Below are positions 1 through 7,025 of a stretch of 10,565 nucleotides of DNA, piece by piece. Origin of the DNA: an uncultured Bacteroidales bacterium (GTDB taxonomy: Bacteria > Bacteroidota > Bacteroidia > Bacteroidales > Muribaculaceae); assembly GCA_947177325.1 (NCBI GenBank), contig CAMWUH010000047.1, forward strand, positions 1 through 10,565, written 5' to 3'. Every line of letters begins with the position of its first letter. Position 1 is the first letter of the stretch. The notes beneath the pieces are model-generated. The model searched no databases, was not told the DNA's origin, and saw only the letters and a program-made list of their open reading frames with translations. Both the position numbers and the translations under genes were made by a program.

Positions 1-8
1 TATCTCAT

Positions 9-42
9 CCCGCCGCTCTCACCCCGAGCGGCGGGATTTTTT
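9..42 (+). terminator. Intrinsic terminator of a gene upstream of the window
   Basis: A perfect 10-bp GC-rich stem (9-18 paired with 26-35) with a 7-nt loop is followed by A and six Ts (37-42). This is a classic rho-independent terminator reading on the + strand. The gene it ends lies to the left of the window. It separates that gene from the nifJ leader. Confidence 0.85.
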
Positions 43-115
43 CGCTCATGTCAAAGAGCCTATATGTTAAAAAACAGTTTTTTTCTTGCTCAAATAGCGA
101 TTTTTTGGGCAACCT

Positions 116-147
116 TTTGGCTATGTGGGCGAAAATCACTAACTTCG
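116..147 (+). promoter_or_regulatory. Candidate Bacteroidetes-type promoter of nifJ
   Basis: TTTG at 116-119 and TAACTTCG at 140-147 are 20 nt apart. The second box matches the Bacteroidetes -7 consensus TAnnTTTG except for one base. Transcription would start near 152, giving a leader of about 125 nt before the nifJ ATG at 278. This is the best match between the upstream terminator and the gene, but the mismatch makes it tentative. Confidence 0.4.
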
Positions 148-196
148 CCATTAATTATGGGCTTGCTGTATCCGGGCCTGTAAACGTTATTGACCG

Positions 197-217
197 AGCG
201 CCGCCGCCAACGGCGCT
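197..217 (+). other. Hairpin in the nifJ leader
   Basis: AGCGCCG (197-203) pairs perfectly with CGGCGCT (211-217) around a 7-nt loop, about 60 nt upstream of the nifJ start codon. No T-run follows, so it is not an intrinsic terminator. It could stabilise the mRNA or belong to a leader control element. I do not recognise a known riboswitch. Confidence 0.45.
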
Positions 218-277
218 ACCCAACAACGAAAACACAATATACTCACTCTATAACCAATCAAAGAATTTTTCAAAATT

Positions 278-3200
278 ATGAGTAAAGAAAAAAAATTCTT
301 GACCTGTGATGGCAACCAGGCTGCCGCCCACATCTCCTACATGTTTAGCGAAGTGGCCGCAATCTACCCCATCACCCCATCTTCAACTATGGCTGAATAT
401 GTTGACGAATGGGCTGCTGCAGGCCGCAAAAACATCTTCGGTGAAACCGTCCTCGTTCAGGAAATGCAATCAGAAGGTGGCGCTGCCGGCGCCGTTCACG
501 GCTCTCTGCAAGCCGGTGCGCTGACCACCACCTACACTGCCTCTCAAGGCTTGTTGCTGATGATTCCAAATATGTACAAAATTGCCGGCGAGCAATTGCC
601 CTGCGTGTTCCACGTTTCGGCTCGTACAATCGCCTCTCACGCCCTCTCTATCTTCGGCGACCATCAAGACGTTATGTCAGTGCGTCAGACCGGCTTCGCC
701 ATGCTCGCTGAAGGCTCGGTGCAGGAAGTTATGGATTTGGCCGGCGTGGCCCACTTGGCAACCATCAAGAGCCGTATCCCCTTCGTTAACTTCTTCGACG
801 GTTTCCGTACATCTCACGAAATCCAGAAAATCGAGATGCTCGAAACTGACGACCTCGCTCCCCTCCTCGACCACGAAGCATTGGCCGACTTCCGTCGCCG
901 TGCCCTCACTCCCGACGCTCCCGTAGCCCGCGGTATGGCTGAAAACGGCGACGTGTTCTTCCAACACCGTGAAGCTTGCAACAAGCAATATGAAGCTGTG
1001 GCCGACATCGTTGAGGACTACATGAACAAAATCTCCGCTATCTGCGGTCGCAAATACGGCTTGTTCAACTACTATGGCGCTCCCGACGCTGACCGCGTTA
1101 TCATCGCTATGGGCTCAGTTACCCAAGCCGCTCAAGAAGCCATCGACCACTTGACCGAGAAAGGTGAAAAAGTCGGTTTGGTTTCTGTTCACCTCTATCG
1201 CCCCTTCTCAGCCAAGCACTTCCTTGCTGCTGTTCCCGCAACTGCAAAACGCATTGCCGTGCTCGACCGCACCAAAGAACCCGGCGCAACCGGCGAACCT
1301 CTCTATCTCGACGTTAAAGAGTGCTTCTACGGCAAAGCCGACGCCCCCATGATTGTTGGCGGCCGCTACGGCTTGGCTTCTAAAGACACCACTCCCGCCG
1401 AAATCATCTCAGTGTTTGAAAACCTCGCCCTCCCCTTGCCCAAAGACCACTTCACCGTGGGCATCATCGACGACGTTACATTCACTTCTCTTCCCCCCAA
1501 ACCCGCTATGGCTCTCGGCGGCAAGAGCATCTACGAGGCTAAATTCTACGGCTTGGGCGCTGACGGTACGGTAGGTGCCAACAAAAACTCTATCAAGATT
1601 ATCGGCGACAACACCGACAAATATTGCCAGGCTTACTTCGCTTACGACTCTAAAAAGTCAGGCGGTTACACCTGCTCTCACCTCCGCTTCGGCGACGAGC
1701 CCATCCGCTCTACATATCTGGTAAACACTCCTAACTTCGTGGCATGCCACGTTCAGGCTTACCTCCACATGTACGACGTTACCCGCGGCCTTCGCGACGG
1801 CGGCACTTTCCTTCTTAACACCATCTGGGAAGGTGAGGAACTCGCCAAAAACCTCCCCAACAAAGTTAAGAAATACTTTGCTGACCACAACATCACCGTT
1901 TACTACATCAACGCAACCAAAATCGCTCAGGAAATCGGCCTTGGTAACCGCACCAACACTATTCTCCAAAGTGCTTTCTTCCGTATCACCGAGGTTATCC
2001 CCGTTGATCTGGCCGTTGAGCAGATGAAGAAATTCATCGTTAAATCTTACGGCAAGAAAGGTCAGGATATCGTTGACAAAAACTATGCAGCCGTTGACCG
2101 TGGCAGCGAATACCACCGCCTCGACATCGACCCCGCATGGAGCAACCTCACTGTTGAAACCGAAGTTGCTAACGACGACCCCGAATTCATCAACAAACTC
2201 GTTCGCCCCATCAACGCTCAGGATGGCGACTTGCTCAAAGTTTCTGACTTCGTGGGTATCGAAGACGGCACTTGGCAACAAGGCACTGCCGCTTACGAAA
2301 AACGCGGCGTTGCCTCATTCGTTCCCCAATGGATTGCCGACAACTGTATCCAATGTAACAAATGTGCCTACGTTTGTCCTCACGCTGCTATCCGTCCGTT
2401 CGTGCTCGACGCCGACGAAATGGCCGCCTCAGGCATCGCTGAAAATGGCGCTATCCCCGCTATCGGCAAACAATTTGCCGGCATGAAATTCATTCAGGCT
2501 GTTGACGTGCTCGACTGCTTGGGTTGCGGCAACTGTGTTGACGTTTGCCCCGGTAAGAAAGGCGTTAAAGCTCTCGAAATGAAGCCCCTCGAAACTCAGC
2601 TTCCCAAACAGGAAGAATGGGACTACTGCGTTAAACACGTTGCTTCAAAACAAGACCTCATCGACGTTAAAGCCAACGTTAAGAACTCGCAGTTTGCAAC
2701 TCCCCTCTTTGAGTTCTCAGGCGCTTGCTCCGGTTGCGGTGAAACTCCTTACGTTAAACTCGTCAGCCAGCTCTACGGCGACCACGAAATGGTGGCTAAC
2801 GCAACCGGTTGCTCATCAATCTACTCAGGCTCAGTCCCCTCAACTCCTTACACCACCAACGCTGCCGGCCACGGTCCCGCTTGGGGTAACTCACTCTTTG
2901 AGGATTTCGCTGAATTTGGTCTCGGCATGGTTATCGCCAACAAGAAAATGGTTGAACGCCTTGCCTCATTGATGCAAGCCGCTACCGAATGTAACGATTG
3001 CCCCGCCGAAATCAAAGAGCTCGCTCAACAATGGCTCGACAACCGCACCGACGCTGCCATCACTCGTCAGGTTGCCGATAAAATCGTGCCCCTCTGCGAA
3101 GCTTGCGGCTGCGACATCTGCAAAGGCATCGTAAATCTCAAAGGCTTCATCACTCGCCGCTCTCAATGGATCATCGCCGGCGACGGCGCTGCCTACGATA

Positions 3201-3859
3201 TCGGCTTCGGCGGCCTTGACCACGTGCTCGCTTCAGGCGAAAACGTCAACATCCTCGTGCTCGACACCGAAGTGTATTCTAACACCGGCGGCCAAGCCTC
3301 TAAAGCAACTCCTCTCGGCGCTATCGCCAAATTCGCTGCTTCAGGCAAACGCATCCGCAAAAAAGACCTCGGCTTGATCGCTACCACCTACGGCTACGTT
3401 TACGCTGCTCAAGTGGCAATGGGTGCTGACAACGCTCAAACTCTCAAAGCAATCCGCGAAGCTGAAGCCTACGACGGTCCCTCAATCATCATCGCTTATT
3501 CTCCCTGTATCAACCACGGTCTGAAAGCCGGTATGGGTCACTCACAAGAAGAGGAAGCTAAAGCAGTTGCTTGCGGCTACTGGCACCTCTGGCGCTACAA
3601 CCCCGCCCTCGAAGAACAAGGCCAGAACCCCTTCTCGCTCGACTCTAAAGCCCCCGATTGGGATAAGTTTGAAGACTTCCTCAAAGGCGAAGTGCGCTAC
3701 GCCGCCATGGCTAAGCAATATCCCGCCGAAGCTCAGGAACTCTTCGACGCCGCCAAAGAAAACGCTCGCTGGCGCTACAACAACTACCGCCGTCTCGCTC
3801 AACAACAATGGGGCGTTGACCCGATGGTAGGCGAAGTAGAGAAATCCAACGAACAATAA
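278..3859 (+). CDS. nifJ: Pyruvate:ferredoxin (flavodoxin) oxidoreductase
   Basis: Single-chain PFOR. It oxidises pyruvate with CoA to acetyl-CoA and CO2 and passes electrons to ferredoxin or flavodoxin, a cytoplasmic core step of anaerobic energy metabolism. At 1193 residues it is full length for the family (about 1170-1230). The N-terminal thiamine-diphosphate domain has YPITPSS at residue 30. The two-cluster ferredoxin domain has C690/693/696/700 and C747/750/753/757. The C-terminal domain has the third-cluster ligands C817, C820, C845 and C1077, plus the thiamine-diphosphate/Mg motif GDG at 968-970 running to NTGGQ at 1002-1006. The cysteine spacing closely follows the Desulfovibrio africanus enzyme. 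An additional CxxCxCxxC group lies at 940-948. The start is ATG AGT AAA. No Shine-Dalgarno is visible, as is usual in Bacteroidetes. The gene is flanked by terminators and so is monocistronic. Its C-ending codon preference (AAC, GAC, ATC) suggests high expression. Confidence 0.97.
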   Translation: MSKEKKFLTCDGNQAAAHISYMFSEVAAIYPITPSSTMAEYVDEWAAAGRKNIFGETVLVQEMQSEGGAAGAVHGSLQAGALTTTYTASQGLLLMIPNMYKIAGEQLPCVFHVSARTIASHALSIFGDHQDVMSVRQTGFAMLAEGSVQEVMDLAGVAHLATIKSRIPFVNFFDGFRTSHEIQKIEMLETDDLAPLLDHEALADFRRRALTPDAPVARGMAENGDVFFQHREACNKQYEAVADIVEDYMNKISAICGRKYGLFNYYGAPDADRVIIAMGSVTQAAQEAIDHLTEKGEKVGLVSVHLYRPFSAKHFLAAVPATAKRIAVLDRTKEPGATGEPLYLDVKECFYGKADAPMIVGGRYGLASKDTTPAEIISVFENLALPLPKDHFTVGIIDDVTFTSLPPKPAMALGGKSIYEAKFYGLGADGTVGANKNSIKIIGDNTDKYCQAYFAYDSKKSGGYTCSHLRFGDEPIRSTYLVNTPNFVACHVQAYLHMYDVTRGLRDGGTFLLNTIWEGEELAKNLPNKVKKYFADHNITVYYINATKIAQEIGLGNRTNTILQSAFFRITEVIPVDLAVEQMKKFIVKSYGKKGQDIVDKNYAAVDRGSEYHRLDIDPAWSNLTVETEVANDDPEFINKLVRPINAQDGDLLKVSDFVGIEDGTWQQGTAAYEKRGVASFVPQWIADNCIQCNKCAYVCPHAAIRPFVLDADEMAASGIAENGAIPAIGKQFAGMKFIQAVDVLDCLGCGNCVDVCPGKKGVKALEMKPLETQLPKQEEWDYCVKHVASKQDLIDVKANVKNSQFATPLFEFSGACSGCGETPYVKLVSQLYGDHEMVANATGCSSIYSGSVPSTPYTTNAAGHGPAWGNSLFEDFAEFGLGMVIANKKMVERLASLMQAATECNDCPAEIKELAQQWLDNRTDAAITRQVADKIVPLCEACGCDICKGIVNLKGFITRRSQWIIAGDGAAYDIGFGGLDHVLASGENVNILVLDTEVYSNTGGQASKATPLGAIAKFAASGKRIRKKDLGLIATTYGYVYAAQVAMGADNAQTLKAIREAEAYDGPSIIIAYSPCINHGLKAGMGHSQEEEAKAVACGYWHLWRYNPALEEQGQNPFSLDSKAPDWDKFEDFLKGEVRYAAMAKQYPAEAQELFDAAKENARWRYNNYRRLAQQQWGVDPMVGEVEKSNEQ

Positions 3860-3902
3860 TTTTTAAGGCACAGGGGTTAAATTCCCCTCCTGAATAATCC
3901 AT

Positions 3903-3938
3903 AGCGGGGCGCATCGTTTTTAGATGCGCCCCGCTTGT
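3903..3938 (+). terminator. Terminator of nifJ
   Basis: A perfect 13-bp stem (3903-3915 with 3923-3935) with a 7-nt loop, GTTTTTA, lies 43 nt after the nifJ stop and is followed by the T-rich TTGTTTCATTT. A smaller hairpin, AGGGG/CCCCT (3872-3876 with 3884-3888), lies between the stop codon and this stem. The U-run is interrupted, but the stem is very stable. Confidence 0.8.
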
Positions 3939-4018
3939 TTCATTTATCCATTGACGGTAAAAGTCTTTCTATACAAGGCTCATAAAAACATCTCGCCTGA
4001 CAATAGTGTTATTTCTAT

Positions 4019-4798
4019 ATGAACAACGTAATAATCGGTCTGCTTCTCCCCTTTATCGGCACCACCCTCGGAGCCGCATGCGTGTTTCTGATGAAGAAAC
4101 AGTTTGCTCCGCGCCTTCAGAAAACACTTGTCGGGTTTGCGGCAGGCGTAATGGTGGCTGCGTCGGTGTGGTCGCTCATAATTCCATCCATCGAAATGAC
4201 GGGCAAACATGGTATAATGAGTGTTGTACCGGCTGCGGTTGGATTTATAATAGGTATTGTTTTTCTGCTGTCGCTTGACACACTTGTTCCACACCAGCAC
4301 ATAGAAAGTGATCATAGCGAAGGGCCGAAATCGCGACTCTCACGCACATCGAAACTCGTCTTTGCCGTCACTCTGCATAATATCCCCGAGGGAATGGCTG
4401 TTGGTGTTGCCTTTGCAGGCGCGCTGACCCACAATTCCTATATGCCCATGGCCGGCGCGATTGCACTCGCTATCGGTATCGCAATACAGAATTTTCCTGA
4501 AGGAGCAATCGTGTCGATGCCTTTGCGAAGCGCCGGAAATTCTCGTCGCAGATCATTCATTATAGGCACACTCAGCGGTATTGTCGAGCCAATCGGCGCT
4601 CTTCTGACCATCTTGCTTGCCTCCATAATCGTGCCTATATTGCCCTACCTGCTCGCGTTTGCAGCCGGCGCTATGCTCTATGTGGTGGTCGAAGAATTAA
4701 TTCCCGAGACACAGGAGGGCGCCCACTCCAACCTGGGCACTATCGGCTTTGCAATCGGCTTTTTGATGATGATGATACTCGACGTAGTCCTCGGCTGA
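4019..4798 (+). CDS. ZIP-family divalent metal transporter (GufA/ZupT-like)
   Basis: A 259-residue inner-membrane protein with eight hydrophobic segments (roughly 3-25, 36-58, 66-90, 112-135, 144-168, 179-204, 206-226, 240-258), as in ZIP zinc/iron importers. TM4 carries HNIPEG (H120, N121, E124). TM5 carries QNFPEG (Q157, N158, E161). TM6 has SGIVEP with E190, and TM7 ends in an acidic EEL (E225, E226). In ZIP proteins of known structure (Bordetella BbZIP) the equivalent H/N/E and Q/E residues form the binuclear metal site. Q rather than H at the head of TM5 points to the GufA branch more than to E. coli ZupT. A short histidine- and acid-containing loop (HQHIESDHSEG, about 92-102) sits between TM3 and TM4, where ZIPs often have a metal-sensing loop. 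Zn2+ is the most likely substrate, but specificity cannot be read from sequence. No clear promoter or Zur/Fur box is visible. Confidence 0.9.
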   Translation: MNNVIIGLLLPFIGTTLGAACVFLMKKQFAPRLQKTLVGFAAGVMVAASVWSLIIPSIEMTGKHGIMSVVPAAVGFIIGIVFLLSLDTLVPHQHIESDHSEGPKSRLSRTSKLVFAVTLHNIPEGMAVGVAFAGALTHNSYMPMAGAIALAIGIAIQNFPEGAIVSMPLRSAGNSRRRSFIIGTLSGIVEPIGALLTILLASIIVPILPYLLAFAAGAMLYVVVEELIPETQEGAHSNLGTIGFAIGFLMMMILDVVLG

Positions 4799-4810
4799 CT
4801 CAGCATTGCT

Positions 4811-4855
4811 AAAAAAACAGTCTTACGGACCGTCGATTAAGCGATCTGTAAGACT
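4811..4855 (-). terminator. Terminator of the small gene, between convergent genes
   Basis: G4820-A4829 pairs with T4845-C4854 (10 bp including one G-U), extended by A4819-T4855. Read on the - strand, the stem is followed by TG and seven Ts (4817-4811), so it terminates the 99-residue gene 50 nt after its stop. Read on the + strand it may also stop the ZIP gene, but there only TTGATTAG follows. Confidence 0.75.
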
Positions 4856-4904
4856 TGATTAGCCCGAAATATGGGGAGTGATAACAATAAGTGAAGCCGT
4901 ATTT

Positions 4905-5204
4905 TCAAAACGTGAGAGTCAATTGGGTTGCTTCAGCTTCGCTAACCGCCGACGAGGCAACCGCACAATTAACGCGCATAGAAGCCTGTGGAGCGCCGGT
5001 AATTGTGGAAGTGAACATCCACCCCTGCGAAGCATTACGAAGCGTCAGACGTGACATACGAGGCAATTCCGTGCCGATTGTCTCGACCAAGCGTGCCATG
5101 ATTTCCTTCATAGAAGTAACGCCTTGCACTGAAATGTTGGCTAAAGTTTGACCAAAGAGAGTGATTGTGGCAAAAAGTCGATCGGAAAGAGATATTGTTT
5201 TCAT
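4905..5204 (-). CDS. Uncharacterised small protein, 99 residues
   Basis: I do not assign a function. The product starts MKTISLSDRLFATITLFGQT, has a central LRNASQGW stretch (55-62) and ends in QLTLTF. It has no signal peptide, no transmembrane segment and a single cysteine (C80). My impression is that short Bacteroidales proteins with a similar FGQT...SMxEI...LRN.(S/T)QGW layout recur as unnamed hypotheticals, but this is from memory and unchecked. The gene is well supported as a transcription unit. A perfect TATATTTG -7 box lies 48 nt upstream (5253-5260), a stem-loop spans the predicted transcript start, and a U-tract terminator follows the stop. An overlapping reading frame on the other strand (4891-5151) has only a GTG start and no such signals. 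The last 30 residues are Ala/Ser-rich and may be flexible. Confidence 0.7.
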   Translation of the reverse strand: MKTISLSDRLFATITLFGQTLANISVQGVTSMKEIMARLVETIGTELPRMSRLTLRNASQGWMFTSTITGAPQASMRVNCAVASSAVSEAEATQLTLTF

Positions 5205-5228
5205 ACGAGGCTATTAATTATTTGTTCT

Positions 5229-5252
5229 CACTATAAGTTTTTGATTATAGTG
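5229..5252 (-). promoter_or_regulatory. Inverted repeat at the transcription start of the small gene
   Basis: CACTATAA (5229-5236) and TTATAGTG (5245-5252) are perfect 8-bp inverted repeats around an 8-nt loop. They lie immediately downstream of the TATATTTG box, so they span the predicted transcription start. They could be a DNA operator for a dimeric regulator or a 5' stem-loop protecting the mRNA. Confidence 0.45.
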
Positions 5253-5260
5253 CAAATATA
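5253..5260 (-). promoter_or_regulatory. -7 promoter box of the small gene
   Basis: Reading on the - strand, 5260-5253 is TATATTTG, an exact match to the Bacteroidetes -7 consensus TAnnTTTG, 48 nt before the ATG at 5204. No TTTG lies at the ideal spacing. A TTG sits only 14 nt upstream of the box, so the -33 element is weak. Confidence 0.6.
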
Positions 5261-5417
5261 GCCCCCTGCACGGGCAATAATTTAGCCCACCTACCCAAAT
5301 TAACGTTAAAACTACGAGAATTTCCCCCTAAGATGCATCCGCTCTGCCGATTCAACATTCAAAATTGACCGCAAGCGCCCTTATCGCGGACGCCCGGTGC
5401 TATAGCTTTTATGCAGC

Positions 5418-5451
5418 AACGCCCTCTTGGTCAGCCGACCAAGAGGGCGTT
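5418..5451 (-). terminator. Strong hairpin after tRNA-Leu, probable terminator
   Basis: AACGCCCTCTTGGTC (5418-5432) pairs perfectly over 15 bp with 5437-5451 around the 4-nt loop AGCC. On the - strand it begins 9 nt after the tRNA 3' end, where a terminator or processing hairpin is expected. Neither strand has a proper T-run (GCTGCATAAAAG on the -, ACGAAAGG on the +), so it is atypical for an intrinsic terminator. Confidence 0.5.
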
Positions 5452-5459
5452 ACGAAAGG

Positions 5460-5541
5460 TGCGCACGAAGGGACTCGAACCCCCACACCGTAAGGTATCA
5501 GATCCTAAGTCTGACGCGGCTACCAATTACGCCACGTGCGC
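5460..5541 (-). tRNA. tRNA-Leu (anticodon UAG)
   Basis: A complete class II tRNA of 82 nt without encoded CCA. The acceptor stem GCGCACG pairs with CGTGCGC and the discriminator base is A. The D arm has GCG/CGC, the anticodon stem TCAGA/TCTGA is perfect, and the loop CTTAGGA gives anticodon TAG. The 13-nt variable region folds as ACC-TTAC-GGT. The T arm contains TTCGAGT, with two G-U pairs in its stem. It reads CUA and probably other CUN codons. It is transcribed alone from the promoter at 5606-5636 and followed by a 15-bp hairpin. Confidence 0.97.
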
Positions 5542-5605
5542 TTTAGCGATAACCTTGCAGCAGACGCCCGTCAATGAAGCGGGAATTTCTGCGGGATTAC
5601 TGCTG

Positions 5606-5636
5606 CAAAGTTAAGCATTTATTTTTGATTGCGCAA
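5606..5636 (-). promoter_or_regulatory. Promoter of tRNA-Leu
   Basis: On the - strand TTG (5636-5634) is followed after 20 nt by TAACTTTG (5613-5606), an exact TAnnTTTG match. The predicted start near 5600 leaves a leader of about 58 nt before the mature tRNA. The promoter starts only 13 nt past the peptidase stop codon and overlaps the hairpin there. Confidence 0.65.
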
Positions 5637-5653
5637 TTTTAGCAGCAATCAAA
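5624..5653 (-). terminator. Hairpin overlapping the peptidase stop codon
   Basis: TTTGATTGC and GCAATCAAA (5624-5632 with 5645-5653) form a perfect 9-bp stem with a 12-nt loop. Its first arm includes the TGA stop of the cysteine peptidase gene (5649-5651). Downstream on the - strand is AATAAATGC rather than a T-run, so it is a weak terminator candidate. It also covers the -33 element of the tRNA-Leu promoter. Confidence 0.4.
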
Positions 5654-6887
5654 GCTTCAATTTCTTGCGAATATCTTTGGGAATGGCGTCGCGATGAACG
5701 TAGATGTCAATGGTTTTAGCCAAAAGATAGGGCTCTGAAACGTAGAAGAAGCCATCGTAGACTTGGTTGGTGTCCCATGAGTTTTTGACTTTATAGAAGC
5801 GGTTGCCCTCCTGATCTTTGGCATAACCTACGATTTCCATACCATGGTCGTCGGTGGTTTCGTGACGGTCAAACATTTTCTGGCGCGACTCTTGCGTTAC
5901 GGTGATTTCCTTGCAAGGGCCATGAACGTCAAACTGCTTGTTTGCACGGTCTTTATCGCTCATTTTCACCCAGCGCGAAAGCTCTGTGCCTTCGAGCGAC
6001 TTCTCGTCGGTTGGAACGGGCATAACGGCAAAGCCTTCAGTCCATTTGAAGCCACCTTCGCTGACGTCGGCTGCCCACACAATGGGATAACCCTGCTCTA
6101 CGGCGTTGTCGATAACGGCCTTGAATTCGTCGAGGGGGAGATTGTAGTAATCAGCCCAAAGCCAGTTATCGGCCACTTCCATTGCGAATTTGGTATAGAA
6201 GGGGTGGTGCGAGAATGAAGTCAAGGGCACATAGTCGCCGGTTGTGAGGCCCAGGTGGTCGGCATAGCTACGGGGTGTATAGGTTTTGCCATTTACTTCA
6301 AATGAAGCCGGATAAGCGCCTAAATAGGCGTCGAGAATGCCTTCGAGGCCTTGACGCCAGGCAGTGGAGTAGCGGCGATTCCCGTTACGGAGCACTCCGT
6401 CGAGATACCCCTTGAGCACGGCATCGAGCTCGGCATGAACGTGCTTGTCCTCTCCATATTTAATGCCGGGATAAACCGACTCAGGCACTGCACCATATTT
6501 TTCCCAAATATAAGGCACATCAATGGCGCTACCGCCGGCTGCAAAATTGATTTTACCATCCATGCGCAGATAGCGGTCGGCCTTTTCAAGATAGCATTGG
6601 CGCACGGTAAACATTTCGCTGAGGTCGAGTGAGTCGCCTCCGTTGCGCACTATTTCATCTTCCATGAATGAGGTTGAAGCAAAACACCAGCAAGTGCCTG
6701 ACTTGTTCTGGTCTTTAACCGAGGTTGTAGGGATTACTTTGACGTCAGTAAAGCGGAATTTAACCGGCTCGACTACGGAGTCGGCCGGAGCGTCGGCAGC
6801 AGGTGCATCGGTTTTGGTTGCCGGCTCGTCGGCAAGTGTAAAAGGTGCGGTAAGGAGCGCGAGCGACAGGAGTGACAGATATTTCAT
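5649..6887 (-). CDS. Exported C1B cysteine peptidase (bleomycin hydrolase/PepC-like)
   Basis: A 412-residue papain-fold peptidase of family C1B, whose members are aminopeptidase C and bleomycin hydrolase. The catalytic set is visible: Q60 of the oxyanion hole and nucleophile C66 in DQNKSGTCWCFAS, H348 in DDHGMEIVGYA and N369 in KNSWD. The length fits the family (about 400-450). The start MKYLSLLSLALLTAPFTLA resembles a Sec signal peptide, cleaved about after A19, followed by an Ala/Asp/Pro-rich linker to about residue 40. There is no lipobox cysteine. The protein is therefore probably periplasmic or secreted, unlike classic cytoplasmic PepC, and likely trims peptides. In bleomycin hydrolases the C-terminus blocks the cleft and gives exopeptidase activity. 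Whether the KKLKL tail does this here is unknown. The gene is a single transcription unit with TAAATTTG boxes upstream. Confidence 0.9.
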   Translation of the reverse strand: MKYLSLLSLALLTAPFTLADEPATKTDAPAADAPADSVVEPVKFRFTDVKVIPTTSVKDQNKSGTCWCFASTSFMEDEIVRNGGDSLDLSEMFTVRQCYLEKADRYLRMDGKINFAAGGSAIDVPYIWEKYGAVPESVYPGIKYGEDKHVHAELDAVLKGYLDGVLRNGNRRYSTAWRQGLEGILDAYLGAYPASFEVNGKTYTPRSYADHLGLTTGDYVPLTSFSHHPFYTKFAMEVADNWLWADYYNLPLDEFKAVIDNAVEQGYPIVWAADVSEGGFKWTEGFAVMPVPTDEKSLEGTELSRWVKMSDKDRANKQFDVHGPCKEITVTQESRQKMFDRHETTDDHGMEIVGYAKDQEGNRFYKVKNSWDTNQVYDGFFYVSEPYLLAKTIDIYVHRDAIPKDIRKKLKL

Positions 6888-6933
6888 GTGATTGAATTAG
6901 GTAAGAATAAAATTTCAACAGTTACATAATAGG

Positions 6934-6972
6934 CAAATTTACGGAAAATAAATGAGTGGGCGCGCAAATTTA
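6934..6972 (-). promoter_or_regulatory. Candidate promoter region of the cysteine peptidase
   Basis: On the - strand TAAATTTG occurs twice, at 6972-6965 and 6941-6934, both exact matches to TAnnTTTG. The nearer box lies about 46 nt before the ATG at 6887. The TTTG of the farther box is 23 nt upstream of the nearer one, a little longer than the usual 19-21. The farther copy may be a -33-like element or a second -7 box. Confidence 0.5.
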
Positions 6973-7025
6973 TGTTAAAAAAAGCCCCGGCAAGCGGGTA
7001 TAAAGCATCCGTAGTGCGTGACTGA

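Noticed and set aside
48..281. 77-codon + frame upstream of nifJ
   Set aside because: It starts within 10 nt of the upstream terminator, spans the probable promoter and leader, overlaps the nifJ start and has no protein-like features.
1658..2281. 207-codon - frame inside nifJ
   Set aside because: A long antisense frame is expected from the strongly biased codons of nifJ. No family motif is seen and there is no promoter.
3951..3977. TTGAC ... TATACAAG as promoter of the ZIP gene
   Set aside because: The spacing is short and the second box does not match TAnnTTTG, so it was not listed.
4891..5151. 86-codon + frame opposite the small gene
   Set aside because: It needs a GTG start and has no promoter. 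The opposite-strand gene has a promoter box, hairpin and terminator in the right order.
5460..5541. tRNA-Leu as an integration site for a mobile element
   Set aside because: No integrase, no second copy of the tRNA 3' end and no foreign gene cargo lie nearby.
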